From: Streptococcus sp. F0442
GTDB taxonomy: Bacteria > Bacillota > Bacilli > Lactobacillales > Streptococcaceae
Assembly (NCBI RefSeq): GCF_000314795.2
Contig: NZ_KB373314.1
Location: 269,454 to 333,453 of the forward strand
Reading direction: 5' to 3'
Length of the DNA stretch: 64,000 nucleotides
The translations under genes and the position numbers were made by a program. Below are positions 36,991 through 45,906 of this stretch, piece after piece (positions within the stretch are counted from its first letter, which is position 1; every line of letters begins with the position of its first letter). Under the pieces are notes generated by a model. It was not told the DNA's origin, ran no database searches, and worked only from the letters and a program-made list of their open reading frames with translations.

Positions 36991-38730
36991 CTATTCTTCC
37001 GTGAGGGATGGGCTACTATTTAGCTGGGAATTAGCAATTTCGCGATAGATTTCATTGCTTTCCATCAACTCTTGGTGCTTTCCTCGACCTACGATTTCAC
37101 CTTGATCCAAGACAATAATTTGATCTGCATCCATGATGGTGCCCACGCGTTGGGCAACGATCAAGACTGTTGCATCTCCTGTCACTTCTTTCAAACGCTT
37201 GCGCAAGGTGGCATCCGTCTTGTAGTCCAAAGCAGAGAAGGAATCATCAAAGATAAAGACATCCGGATGTTTGACGACAGCACGGGCAATGGACAAGCGT
37301 TGTTTTTGCCCTCCTGATAGGTTACTTCCGCCTTCTGCTAGATGCGTGTCGAAACGATCCTCCCGACTATCTATAAATTCTTTAGCTTGAGAGATATCAG
37401 CTGCTTTTTCCAACTCTTGCACAGATGCATCTTCTTTTCCGTAGCGAAGATTCTCTGCAATGGTCCCTGTAAAGAGCAGAGCCTTTTGTGGAATAAAGCC
37501 AATCTTTTGACGAAGGGCCTTGAGATTGTAATCACGTACATCCACACCGTCGACCAAAATCTTACCAAGAGTGACATCGTAGAATCGCGGAATCAATTGC
37601 ACAAGTGAAGACTTCCCTGAACCGGTCGAACCGATAAAGGCGATGGTTTCACCTGGTTTCGCTTTAAAGGAAATATTGTGCAGAACCGGACTCTCTGTCT
37701 CACCTGGATAGGCAAAGGTCACATTGTCGAATTCCAAATAGCCATGTGTTGCTGTTTCTGTCACACCATTTTCATTGGGATCAATCGAAATGGGCATATC
37801 CATGACTTCCTTGAGACGACGGCTAGAAACCGCTGTACGAGGATACATGGTGAAGAGATTGGCTAGGAAAAGGAAGGACAGAAGCGCGTGGAAACTATAC
37901 TCGATAAAAGCAACCAGATCCCCAATTTTCAAACTGCCATCATGAAGAGGATCCAAAGCAAACCATACAATCGCCACAATCATAGCAATAATGATCTGTA
38001 CAAATAGAGGTTCTGTTAAACCGGTTAATTTAAAGAGCTTATTTGAGTTTTCTGCGTAGACGTCATTTTCAGCCGCAAATTTATCTTCCTGGAAATCCTC
38101 CCGAGCAAAGGCACGAATCACTCGAAGTCCAGTTAAATTCTCCCGAGCAAACTGATTCAGCCGGTCCAAGGTCTTTTGTTGCTTCTCAGAAAGGGGACGT
38201 GTATTCACCGCCACATACCATACAACGACCGCAAGGAAGGGAACCGATACGGCTACAATCCACGCTAGAGAAGGGCTGGTTGTCAGAATCAAGAGGATAC
38301 TTGAAGCCATCATCAAGGGTGTAATAACCCCCATCTTCAACATAGAATCGGTAAATTGCATCAAGACAAATGCATCCGAGGTGATCCGAGTGACTAAGGA
38401 TGAGACCCCGATCTGTTCATACTCGCGATGGGAATACTCCTGTAGTTTTGCATAGAGATCATTGCGCATGTCCCGTACCATGGTAGTAGTCAGCTTTCCT
38501 ACTGCATATGACAAGACAATCCGTCCCAAGATCCCTAGCAAGATGATCACAAACATGATCCAACCCCAGAAATACAGCCGATCTACATCACGCGGATTAA
38601 TTCCTTCGTCAATCATCCGAGCTAGGATCGTTGGCAATCCCAAATTGACAACGACAAAAAGAACCGCTGAAAATAAATTCAGGGCTAGCCACTTGGGATA
38701 CTTTTTCAAGTAAGACCAAATATAAAGCAT
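36991..38730 (-). CDS. heterodimeric ABC exporter subunit, degenerate-site type
   Basis: 579 residues. The start at 38730 has AAGGAG 8 bases upstream, and begins MLYIWSYLKKYPKW; a longer frame to 38808 has no support. Six-helix domain, then Walker A GSTGSGKS, signature NLSGGQKQ and Walker B VFIFDDSFSALD, where Asp replaces the catalytic Glu. Lies 13 bases before the second subunit. The two genes make one exporter; similar pairs in other streptococci are drug exporters. Confidence 0.92.
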   Translation of the reverse strand: MLYIWSYLKKYPKWLALNLFSAVLFVVVNLGLPTILARMIDEGINPRDVDRLYFWGWIMFVIILLGILGRIVLSYAVGKLTTTMVRDMRNDLYAKLQEYSHREYEQIGVSSLVTRITSDAFVLMQFTDSMLKMGVITPLMMASSILLILTTSPSLAWIVAVSVPFLAVVVWYVAVNTRPLSEKQQKTLDRLNQFARENLTGLRVIRAFAREDFQEDKFAAENDVYAENSNKLFKLTGLTEPLFVQIIIAMIVAIVWFALDPLHDGSLKIGDLVAFIEYSFHALLSFLFLANLFTMYPRTAVSSRRLKEVMDMPISIDPNENGVTETATHGYLEFDNVTFAYPGETESPVLHNISFKAKPGETIAFIGSTGSGKSSLVQLIPRFYDVTLGKILVDGVDVRDYNLKALRQKIGFIPQKALLFTGTIAENLRYGKEDASVQELEKAADISQAKEFIDSREDRFDTHLAEGGSNLSGGQKQRLSIARAVVKHPDVFIFDDSFSALDYKTDATLRKRLKEVTGDATVLIVAQRVGTIMDADQIIVLDQGEIVGRGKHQELMESNEIYREIANSQLNSSPSLTEE

Positions 38731-38777
38731 AGGCAACTCTCCTTTTTCATAAATTATATCCCTAAGCACACAGAAAA

Positions 38778-38832
38778 GAGGGAGCGAGGCCGAATAAATT
38801 TTAAGCAAAATTTAATCCTGCCCCAATCCCAT
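38778..38832. repeat. long imperfect hairpin upstream of the ABC exporter
   Basis: GGGAGCGAGGC...AATAAATTTT pairs with AAAATTTAAT...GCCCC...CCC around AAGC. It sits between the lipoprotein gene's terminator and the exporter genes and could end transcription, or work as a leader structure of the exporter operon. Confidence 0.55.
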
Positions 38833-38876
38833 CTGTAGTCACATTCATTATACCAAACCCTACCCAAAAGTAAAGG

Positions 38877-38902
38877 AAAAGAACAGGTTCTCCCTGCTCT
38901 TT
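38877..38902 (-). terminator. terminator of lipoprotein gene 2
   Basis: AAGAACAGG pairs with CCTGCTCTT, with a T-run on the minus strand, right after the stop at 38910. Confidence 0.75.
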
Positions 38903-38909
38903 ACTTGCT

Positions 38910-39362
38910 TTATTTAGTGCGTTTAAATTTAGCGTTTTTGAACATTTCTAAAGTAGCTGCACTATCTGAGCTATCTTGATCAGATAAATCAAAGGTAAAT
39001 ACGTCGCCTGAAACCTTATATTTAATCTTTTCACCTTCACCTGTTTTAGCTTGGAATGTTTTAGCTTTTTGGTCTACTTTTACTTCATAAGATTGGTCCA
39101 TCTTATTCCCCAAAGCTTCACCTTTGATGCTAATGCTACCTTTTTTATCTTTGATAGTAACAGAAACTTCTAATTTAACTTGATCAAGCAAGGCTTCTAC
39201 AGATGAGTCTGTTACCCCTTGTTCTCCAAGAATTTCCTTCACTTCAGATTTTGCAGGTTTATAGACATAAGTCCCATTATCACTCTTGCTACTACAAGCG
39301 ACTAAAAGAACTGCTGCAAAAACGGCAACAAAAGCTAAAAGAATGCGTTTAAAGTTTTTCAT
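38910..39362 (-). CDS. small lipoprotein, paralogue 2
   Basis: 150 residues: signal MKNFKRILLAFVAVFAAVLL, lipobox LVAC (Cys23), then a beta-rich domain (SDNGTYVYKPAKSEVKEIL, VTIKDKKGSISI, YEVKVDQKAKTFQAK, FDLSDQD). It is a clear paralogue of the gene at 39510, sharing signal, GTYV motif, DKKG motif, 'VDQKAKT' and KFK end. Both have terminators, so they are separate units. No family recognised; function unknown. Confidence 0.88.
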   Translation of the reverse strand: MKNFKRILLAFVAVFAAVLLVACSSKSDNGTYVYKPAKSEVKEILGEQGVTDSSVEALLDQVKLEVSVTIKDKKGSISIKGEALGNKMDQSYEVKVDQKAKTFQAKTGEGEKIKYKVSGDVFTFDLSDQDSSDSAATLEMFKNAKFKRTK

Positions 39363-39480
39363 AACTTCTCCTTTTTAGTTAGAATATCCCTATTATAGCA
39401 ACATTTCCAATCCACCGCAATGAAAGTTTATAAATGTCATATTCTTGTAATATTTCTTGTATCAACAAAGAAATAGAATA

Positions 39481-39505
39481 AGGCGGAATTTAAATCCCGC
39501 CCTGA
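39481..39505 (-). terminator. terminator of lipoprotein gene 1
   Basis: GGCGG(A)ATTT/AAATCCCGCC stem just beyond the stop at 39510, followed by a T-rich tract on the minus strand. Confidence 0.75.
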
Positions 39506-39509
39506 TTGC

Positions 39510-39953
39510 TTATTTAACTTTTTTGAACTTAGCAATTTTCATGTAGTTATTAAACATGTCTGTGTCACCCATCAAAGAATTCTTCACATCCTTAATCGTT
39601 AACACATTTCCTGAAACTTGATAAGTAATTTCCGCTTTTCCATACTCATTTTCTGAGACAAGTGTTTTAGCTTTTTGGTCTACTTCCAACTCAATCACTT
39701 GATTAACATTTTGACCACCTGCATTCGTGTCTACTTTCATCTCACCTTTCTTATCATTGATTGTAATCGAAATAGTGAATGAGTAATTATCACCTATCAA
39801 AGATTGAAATTCACTTGGCATAATATCTTTGATTTCATCCTTAGTAGGCTCAAACACATATGTCCCATTATCGCTTTTAGCGCCACAAGCTACCAAAAGG
39901 ACGGCTGCAAAGACAGCTACAACAGCTAACAAAAGACGTTTAAAATTTTTCAT
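39510..39953 (-). CDS. small lipoprotein, paralogue 1
   Basis: 147 residues beginning MKNFKRLLLAVVAVFAAVLL, lipobox LVAC. The start at 39953 is chosen over frame starts up to 39986, since AAGGAG lies 6 bases upstream of it. Domain of ~125 residues: SDNGTYVFEPTKDEI, ITINDKKGEMKV, ELEVDQKAKTLVSENEYG, ITYQVSGNVLTIKDVKNS. Tandem duplicate of the gene at 38910 but well diverged in the middle. Confidence 0.88.
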   Translation of the reverse strand: MKNFKRLLLAVVAVFAAVLLVACGAKSDNGTYVFEPTKDEIKDIMPSEFQSLIGDNYSFTISITINDKKGEMKVDTNAGGQNVNQVIELEVDQKAKTLVSENEYGKAEITYQVSGNVLTIKDVKNSLMGDTDMFNNYMKIAKFKKVK

Positions 39954-40155
39954 CATCTTCTCCTTCATGATATGATTTATAGCCATTATAGCAACAAATC
40001 AGAAACATCTCAAGGGAATAAATTAAATGTAAAATGATTGTAACATCATTAAAACTGCACTATTTAGTAGGGTTGAGAGAAAATAAAGAGAGCTACACAT
40101 GTTAGCTTTATAAAAGCAATCTATTCACATTCTATCATCATTATTTTCAACGACA

Positions 40156-40181
40156 AAAAAACCGAGGCCTAAACCTCGGTT
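40156..40181 (-). terminator. terminator of rplJ-rplL
   Basis: AAAACCGAGG/CCTCGGTTTT stem with a 6-base loop, T-run on the minus strand. Confidence 0.85.
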
Positions 40182-40203
40182 TTCATTTTGATTGGAAACT
40201 CGA

Positions 40204-40572
40204 TTATTTAAGAGTAACTGAAGCTCCAGCTTCTTCCAATTTAGCTTTGATTTCTTCAGCTTCAGCTGTAGCAACACCTTCTTTGATAACGCCAGGTGCT
40301 CCATCAACAAGTTCTTTAGCTTCTTTAAGACCAAGACCTGTGATTTCACGTACAACTTTGATAACGCCGACTTTCTTGTCGCCTGCAGATGTCAATTCGA
40401 TATCGAATGAATCTTTAGCAGCACCAGCGTCAGCAGCACCAGCTGCAGCAACAGCTACAGGAGCAGCTGCAGTTACACCAAATTCTTCTTCGATAGCTTT
40501 TACAAGGTCGTTCAATTCAAGGATTGAAGCTTCTTTAATTTCAGCAATAATGTTTTCAATGTTCAATGCCAT
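40204..40572 (-). CDS. rplL: ribosomal protein L7/L12
   Basis: 122 residues starting [20 protein letters not shown], with the Ala-rich hinge and the C-terminal domain [20 protein letters not shown]. The start at 40572 has GGAGG upstream; a longer frame to 40587 is not real. Forms the stalk with L10. Confidence 0.98.
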   Translation of the reverse strand: MALNIENIIAEIKEASILELNDLVKAIEEEFGVTAAAPVAVAAAGAADAGAAKDSFDIELTSAGDKKVGVIKVVREITGLGLKEAKELVDGAPGVIKEGVATAEAEEIKAKLEEAGASVTLK

Positions 40573-40648
40573 TGTTATTTCCTCCAAATAAGTTTTTATA
40601 TTTTATGTTTTTGTTTTTTGTAGCTAGGCTACGCTGCGTAGCTTAGAA

Positions 40649-41149
40649 TTAAGCTGCGTCTTCTTTGTTGTCTGCAACCGCTTTGACTGCAAGAGCAACG
40701 TTGCGCACTGGCGCTTGAAGTACAGAAAGGAGCATAGAAAGAAGTCCTTCGCGGTTTGGAAGAGTTGCAAGAGCAAGGATCTCTTCTTTTGATGCGACAG
40801 CGCCTTCGATTGCACCACCCTTGATTTCAAGTGCGTCAGCAGTTTTAGAAAAATCGTTCAAGATTTTCGCTGGTGCAATAACATCTTCGTTAGAAAATGC
40901 TACAGCAGATGGTCCAACAAACACAGATGCAAGATCTTCAAGTCCAGCTTTTTCAGCTGCACGACGCAAGATTGAGTTTTTAATAACTTTAAACTCAACT
41001 TCGCTTTCGCGAAGGTTGCGACGGAGAACTGTATCTTGCTCAACTGTCAAACCGCGAGAATCTACAACGACGATTGATGCAGCAGCTTTCATCTTTTCGG
41101 CTACTACGTCAACTAGTTCCGCTTTTTTAGCAATAATTGCTTCACTCAT
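40649..41149 (-). CDS. rplJ: ribosomal protein L10
   Basis: 166 residues: [47 protein letters not shown]. Starts at 41149 behind GGAGGTG. Anchors the L7/L12 stalk and binds its own mRNA leader to control both genes. Confidence 0.98.
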   Translation of the reverse strand: MSEAIIAKKAELVDVVAEKMKAAASIVVVDSRGLTVEQDTVLRRNLRESEVEFKVIKNSILRRAAEKAGLEDLASVFVGPSAVAFSNEDVIAPAKILNDFSKTADALEIKGGAIEGAVASKEEILALATLPNREGLLSMLLSVLQAPVRNVALAVKAVADNKEDAA

Positions 41150-41320
41150 TAGTGTGTTCACCTCCGTAATTATTTTGCTTGGGGAATTTTTCCAAAAGAA
41201 AAACGCGCCCAAACCTAGACACGAAAGTACAATACGCTTCTTTTCATTGATACGTTTTGTCCTCGGTAGGATTCTTATGAGTCGAGCTCCCCTACTGTCT
41301 TAGGCAGTTTTTTCAAACCG
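41150..41320 (-). promoter_or_regulatory. L10 leader RNA
   Basis: The 5' untranslated region before rplJ is about 170 bases, with paired segments including ACTGCCTAAGACAGTAGGGG and CCTACCGAGG and a bulged structure, as in the known L10 leader (Rfam L10_leader). It should bind L10(L12)4 and repress translation. Identity rests on position and general structure. Confidence 0.8.
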
Positions 41321-41326
41321 TTAATT

Positions 41327-41355
41327 AGTTTATCACATAAAAAAAAAGAATGCAA
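41327..41355 (-). promoter_or_regulatory. rplJ-rplL promoter
   Basis: TTGCAT (41350-41355), 17 bases, TAAACT (41327-41332), with extended -10 TG. Confidence 0.7.
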
Positions 41356-41383
41356 GTATTTTTGCAAACTTTTTTAAAATTTT

Positions 41384-42181
41384 TTAATCCTTATAGATAG
41401 TCTTTGTACGATTGAGCCATGCATAGGCCAAGCCCATGATCACTCCTCCTCCTACCCAGTTACCAACAAAGGTAACAGCATAATGACGAAGAACATTGAA
41501 GAACTCTAAGTGAGGCAAATCTTTAGATATGGAATTAAAAGTAGCTAGTGAGAAAGAAGCAAAGTTTGCCGCAATGTGTTCATTTGTAAGAAATACAAAC
41601 ATATAAATTGCTGACAAAGCCAAAAGAACTTTTGCTGTTTCGTCTTTAAAGAAAAGGTAGGACAAAATCGCTACGTTAACGAAGATGTTTGCAATAACTC
41701 CCTCGAAGAAAACCAATTGATTCGAACGTTGAAGCTTCATCTCAACAACCGATCCAAGGAAGCCTTTTGGATTTAGGTTTGCAAATGCACTTGTCTGTCC
41801 AAAGAGGAAAGCCAGAAACAAAGCACCGACTAAGTTAAAGAATGTACAATAGAGTAAAATTTCTAAAGCTTTCTTCCAATTAATCTTCTTTAAATAAACA
41901 CCAGCAGTAAGGTACATCATATTGGAAGTCGTTAACTCACTATTTAAGAAAAGTAAATAAACCAATCCCCAAGCAAAAATAAATGGAAACAAGAAACGAC
42001 CAGAACCTGGCAAAAAGGTATTGAGAAGATCTGCCCCAACAATCCCTACTGCAGTACTCATTGTCAGAAATGCACCCGCAAACATGGAGCGAACTGCATA
42101 ACGAGCTTTAGAAGCTGTGTACAGTTCTTCCTTCTTCTGACATGCTGCTTCTACCTTAAGAACAAAATTTGATTCTCCCAT
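41384..42181 (-). CDS. formate/nitrite transporter family protein
   Basis: 265 residues with six membrane helices and the FNT repeats: YAVRSMFAGAFLTMSTAVG, FFNLVGALFLAFLFGQTS, GVIANIFVNVAILSYLFFKDE, FNVLRHYAVTFVGNWVGGGVIMG. Pentameric channel for formate or similar small anions (FocA/NirC group). Fits a fermenter with pyruvate-formate metabolism. Single gene. Confidence 0.92.
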   Translation of the reverse strand: MGESNFVLKVEAACQKKEELYTASKARYAVRSMFAGAFLTMSTAVGIVGADLLNTFLPGSGRFLFPFIFAWGLVYLLFLNSELTTSNMMYLTAGVYLKKINWKKALEILLYCTFFNLVGALFLAFLFGQTSAFANLNPKGFLGSVVEMKLQRSNQLVFFEGVIANIFVNVAILSYLFFKDETAKVLLALSAIYMFVFLTNEHIAANFASFSLATFNSISKDLPHLEFFNVLRHYAVTFVGNWVGGGVIMGLAYAWLNRTKTIYKD

Positions 42182-42316
42182 CTGAATCTCCTTGATTAAA
42201 AATTTTAGTTTTGTGAACTAATTCATTATATCATAGATAAAAAATTCTGAAAAGGCTTTCAGGAAAAAAGTTGCAAAAAAATATTCGATTTAAATCAATG
42301 TAACCAAAAAAATAAA

Positions 42317-42338
42317 AAAACAGGCACCTGCCTGCTTT
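42317..42338 (-). terminator. terminator of the GH73 gene
   Basis: GCAGGC/GCCTG-type short GC stem followed by T-run on the minus strand, beyond the stop at 42348. Confidence 0.65.
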
Positions 42339-42347
42339 TCTTTTACA

Positions 42348-43049
42348 TTAGTACAAACGGTTAGCCCATGCGATATCCAAATTGAGGATTTCTTGAGAAG
42401 TGAACTGTTGGCGATAAGGATTATAAACTGTACCTGTGATACCACCTTGAACGTTTGGAGAATCATATTGAGTCAAATTATAGGTTTCAATGATATTGTT
42501 TAATTTTGCATAGTAGCTTGTATCTGTCGCATAAACACCCGTCAAAGCTGCTGTTGCATCTTGATAACTAGATGTATTGCTTTTCCAAGCTCCTGCAAAA
42601 TGGCCTTGTTTCAAAACAGCTACATAGTCTTGTAAAGATTCATAGTAGGATGGATATGAACGGAAGGCGTCATTAATGGTATAAGCATTTCCAGCGCCGT
42701 CATCTTCCCAGGTTTGCATAACAGCGGATTGACCTGCATAACTACCTTTAATACCAAAAAGGTTGTAATGTGGGTAGGAAGAAAGTCCAGACTGTCCTGC
42801 TCCACTTTCTAAAAGTGCTTGTGCAATCATAACAGAAGCATAAAGATCATTCTCTTGTCCAAGCTGACGAGCAGACTCTCCAATTTGTGAGATAAAGGCT
42901 TCATTTGGATCAGAATAAGCCTGGTAAGTACCATCATTCGCTCCAACGGAGGTTATATGCTCACTCATAGCAGCTGCAAATGTTCCAACTGCTAAAACAG
43001 AAACAAGCACTCCAAATATTTTCGTTTTATTACGTATTTTCTTTTTCAT
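42348..43049 (-). CDS. secreted GH73 glucosaminidase-like protein
   Basis: 233 residues: Lys-rich N-terminus MKKKIRNKTK with a hydrophobic signal (about 11-29), then a GH73 peptidoglycan hydrolase domain: LYASVMIAQALLESGAGQSGLS with the catalytic Glu, YNLFGIKGSY, FRSYPSYYESLQDYV and TYATDTSYYAKLNNII-type segment (VYATDTSYY). Short: no separate cell-wall binding repeats. Probably trims peptidoglycan at division. Confidence 0.9.
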   Translation of the reverse strand: MKKKIRNKTKIFGVLVSVLAVGTFAAAMSEHITSVGANDGTYQAYSDPNEAFISQIGESARQLGQENDLYASVMIAQALLESGAGQSGLSSYPHYNLFGIKGSYAGQSAVMQTWEDDGAGNAYTINDAFRSYPSYYESLQDYVAVLKQGHFAGAWKSNTSSYQDATAALTGVYATDTSYYAKLNNIIETYNLTQYDSPNVQGGITGTVYNPYRQQFTSQEILNLDIAWANRLY

Positions 43050-43196
43050 AATTCAATTTATCTCCAATAAATTTTTATCATCTTTTATCTTTATAGAAAT
43101 TATACCATATAAAAGAAAGAAAACAAGATATTTTTATTACACTTGTATTACAATTGCGAGATAAATCCAAAACAAAAATGACATTTTCATGTCATT

Positions 43197-43799
43197 TCAA
43201 TTTATTTCGTAAAAGGCGTTTTCTAGGATAGCATCCCAAGACTTCTCTAAACCTTCCTTCGTTACAGAAGAAAAGATGATAAAGTCATCAGATGGATCAA
43301 ACTCTAATTTTTTCTTGATAATAGATTCATGCTTGTTCCATTTTCCGCGTGGAATTTTATCTGCTTTGGTTGCTACCAAGATCACAGGGATTTCATAGTA
43401 TTTTAAAAATTCATACATCTGAATATCATCTGCAGAAGGTTCATGACGAAAATCGACCAGACTGACAACGGCTTTTAGATTTTCACGGCTGGTCAGGTAT
43501 TCTTCAATCATGCGTCCCCACTTCTCCCGTTCTTTTTTAGAGACACGTGCATAGCCATAACCAGGTACATCCACTAAGCGTAATTTATCATCGATATTGA
43601 AGAAGTTTAACAACTGAGTTTTACCTGGTTTACCAGAGGTTCTAGCAAGATTCTTTCGATTTAAGAGAGTATTGATAAAAGAAGACTTGCCGACATTTGA
43701 GCGACCGGCAAGTGCAACTTCTGGAATCTCATCTTGAGGATAATGACTTTTATTCGCAGCGCTTAAGAGAATATCCGCATTATGTGTGTTTATTTCCAT
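43197..43799 (-). CDS. engB: ribosome biogenesis GTP-binding protein EngB (YsxC)
   Basis: 200 residues: G1 [10 protein letters not shown]3 DVPGYGYA, G4 ATKADKI. Starts 11 bases after the clpX stop, the usual pair in streptococci. Needed for assembly of the 50S subunit. Confidence 0.97.
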   Translation of the reverse strand: MEINTHNADILLSAANKSHYPQDEIPEVALAGRSNVGKSSFINTLLNRKNLARTSGKPGKTQLLNFFNIDDKLRLVDVPGYGYARVSKKEREKWGRMIEEYLTSRENLKAVVSLVDFRHEPSADDIQMYEFLKYYEIPVILVATKADKIPRGKWNKHESIIKKKLEFDPSDDFIIFSSVTKEGLEKSWDAILENAFYEIN

Positions 43800-43810
43800 A
43801 TTTAATCTTT

Positions 43811-45043
43811 CTATGCAGTTTCAAGAACTGGTTTTTCTGTTCCGTCAACTGCTTCTTTTGTGATTCGGACAAGTTTGACATCTTCTTGACTAGGAATTTC
43901 AAACATGACATCCATCATGGTTTCTTCGATAATCGAGCGAAGTCCACGAGCTCCTGTTTTTCTTTCGATGGCTTTATTAGCAATCTCTTGAAGGGCTTCA
44001 TCATCGAATTCCAATTCAACATTGTCATAAGAGAGCAAGGTTTGGTATTGTTTTACCAAGGCATTGCGTGGCTCTTTTAGAATACGGACAAGATCCTCAA
44101 CTGTCAATTGTTCAAGAGCTGCAAAGACTGGAAGACGGCCAATCAATTCTGGGATAATACCGAATTTTTGAATATCTTCTGCAACAATTTCTTGCATGTA
44201 AGAGCTGGATTCATCGATGGCTTTATTGTTCTTACCGAAACCGATGACTTTTTCACCGAGACGCTGCTTAACAATTTCTTCGATTCCGTCAAAGGCTCCT
44301 CCTACGATGAAGAGAATATTCTTGGTATCCACTTGAATCATCTCTTGTTGTGGGTGTTTGCGTCCACCTTGAGGTGGTACACTAGCGACAGTTCCTTCGA
44401 TGATCTTCAAGAGAGCTTGTTGCACTCCTTCACCAGAGACGTCACGTGTGATAGAGACATTTTCACTTTTCTTAGCGATCTTATCAATTTCATCGACGTA
44501 GATGATGCCTCGTTCTGCACGCTCGATGTTGAAATCAGCTGCTTGAAGAAGTTTTAAGAGAATATTTTCAACGTCTTCACCCACATAACCGGCTTCTGTC
44601 AAGGCTGTTGCATCAGCAATAGCAAATGGGACATTCAAGCTACGTGCTAAGGTTTGGGCCAAGAAAGTCTTACCTGAACCAGTAGGTCCAATCATGAGGA
44701 TGTTTGATTTTTGCAATTCAACATCTGTCTCGTCTTCGCGCGTATCGTGGAAGTTAATGCGTTTGTAGTGGTTGTATACCGCTACAGCAAGGGCACGTTT
44801 AGCCCGATCTTGACCGATGACATAGTGGTTTAAGATATTGAGCAATTCGATTGGTTTTGGAACTTCGCTAAGGTCAGCAAGGACTTCTTCAGCAAGCTCC
44901 TCCCGGATGATTTCTTGAGCTAACTCTACACATTCATTACAGATAAACGCATTGTTCCCTGCAATAATTTTTTGGACTTCATCTTGGCTCTTTCCGCAAA
45001 ATGAACAATAAACCATCATATCATTATTTTGATTCGTTGGCAT
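43811..45043 (-). CDS. clpX: ATP-dependent Clp protease ATP-binding subunit ClpX
   Basis: 410 residues: N-terminal zinc-binding domain (YCSFCGK...CNECVELAQ), Walker A GPTGSGKT, Walker [11 protein letters not shown], and the ClpP-docking IGF loop (KVIGFGKNN). Unfolds substrates for ClpP. Upstream is a 56-codon membrane-protein gene and folA. Confidence 0.98.
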   Translation of the reverse strand: MPTNQNNDMMVYCSFCGKSQDEVQKIIAGNNAFICNECVELAQEIIREELAEEVLADLSEVPKPIELLNILNHYVIGQDRAKRALAVAVYNHYKRINFHDTREDETDVELQKSNILMIGPTGSGKTFLAQTLARSLNVPFAIADATALTEAGYVGEDVENILLKLLQAADFNIERAERGIIYVDEIDKIAKKSENVSITRDVSGEGVQQALLKIIEGTVASVPPQGGRKHPQQEMIQVDTKNILFIVGGAFDGIEEIVKQRLGEKVIGFGKNNKAIDESSSYMQEIVAEDIQKFGIIPELIGRLPVFAALEQLTVEDLVRILKEPRNALVKQYQTLLSYDNVELEFDDEALQEIANKAIERKTGARGLRSIIEETMMDVMFEIPSQEDVKLVRITKEAVDGTEKPVLETA

Positions 45044-45081
45044 GTATTTCCTCTTTCTGTCATTTTCTGTTTCTATTTAGT

Positions 45082-45252
45082 TTAAAATAAGGTCATGTAA
45101 AAGGCGTGAATGGAATTCACAAGATTGTTAAAAGCATTTAGTAAGAATAAAATAGCGAGGCCAAACCGTTTTTTACGAAAGGTTTGTAAGGCACAAATCA
45201 AACAGATGACACACAAGACAGCTGTAAAAAAACCAAAGACACTTCGCTCCAT
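45082..45252 (-). CDS. small hydrophobic membrane protein (56 aa)
   Basis: A 56-codon frame beginning MERSVFGFFTAVLCVICLIC, with two hydrophobic segments (about 5-21 and 31-47) around the basic turn TFRKKRFG, ending SIHAFYMTLF. Its ATG overlaps the folA stop (TAATG), so it is translationally coupled to folA, and it is followed by clpX after about 40 bases. Similar small genes occur between folA and clpX in other streptococci, from memory. Function unknown. Confidence 0.7.
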   Translation of the reverse strand: MERSVFGFFTAVLCVICLICALQTFRKKRFGLAILFLLNAFNNLVNSIHAFYMTLF

Positions 45253-45761
45253 TAATCTAAATCCTTTCTCTTGTAATAGTTGACCGTGAAATCGTATGGA
45301 TTTTTCTCATCTTTTAAATGGGAAACTTGACGGACTCTTTCATAGTGACTCTCTTCAAATTTTGGTGCCAAAGCGTCTCCATCAATAGTTGCATGAATCA
45401 CAGTCTGGATCAACTCTTCTAACTGATCAGAAAATAGCCTTAAAATCTGACTCCCCCCAATAATATAAAGATTCTTGTCCTGGTTTCGATACCAGTCTAA
45501 AACTTCTTCTTTGCTGTGCATAACAAGAACAGCGTCATTTTCAGGATCATAAGCCTGATCTTGGGTTAAGATAATGCTGGTCCGCCCCGGTAAAACCCGC
45601 TTATTCATTCCATCAAAGGTCACTCTTCCCATGAGAATCGCTTGCCCCATGGTTGTTTCTTTGAAATGCTGAAGCTCTGCTGGCAGATGCCAAGGCATAA
45701 CTTGGTCTTTTCCAATAATACCATTTTCAGTCTGAGCCCAGATACCAATAATCTTTTTCAT
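45252..45761 (-). CDS. folA: dihydrofolate reductase
   Basis: 169 residues: IIGIWAQTENGIIGKDQVMPWHLPAEL (substrate/NADPH loop, catalytic Asp/Glu near 29), MGRVTFDGM, and IIGGSQILRLF. Regenerates tetrahydrofolate after thymidylate synthesis; thyA is on the far side of the adhesin gene. Confidence 0.96.
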   Translation of the reverse strand: MKKIIGIWAQTENGIIGKDQVMPWHLPAELQHFKETTMGQAILMGRVTFDGMNKRVLPGRTSIILTQDQAYDPENDAVLVMHSKEEVLDWYRNQDKNLYIIGGSQILRLFSDQLEELIQTVIHATIDGDALAPKFEESHYERVRQVSHLKDEKNPYDFTVNYYKRKDLD

Positions 45762-45862
45762 TCTCTCATCCTTTACACTGATACTTCTATTTTATCAAAT
45801 TTTCTTATAAAAGACTGATTTCAACTATCTGGTTTAGAAGATATTTTTTAAATATAAACAGA

Positions 45863-45889
45863 AAAAACCGCGAGGATTTCGCGGTTTTT
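45863..45889 (-). terminator. terminator after the adhesin gene
   Basis: Perfect 11-bp stem AAAAACCGCGA/TCGCGGTTTTT, 18 bases beyond the stop at 45907. Confidence 0.9.
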
Positions 45890-45906
45890 CTTAGCCACAA
45901 TTTAGC

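Noticed and set aside
40247..40591. Plus-strand 114-codon Ala/Ser-rich frame
   Set aside because: Antisense of rplL; the Ala-rich hinge creates the open frame.
44108..44557. Plus-strand 149-codon frame
   Set aside because: Antisense within clpX, without ribosome site or plausible composition.
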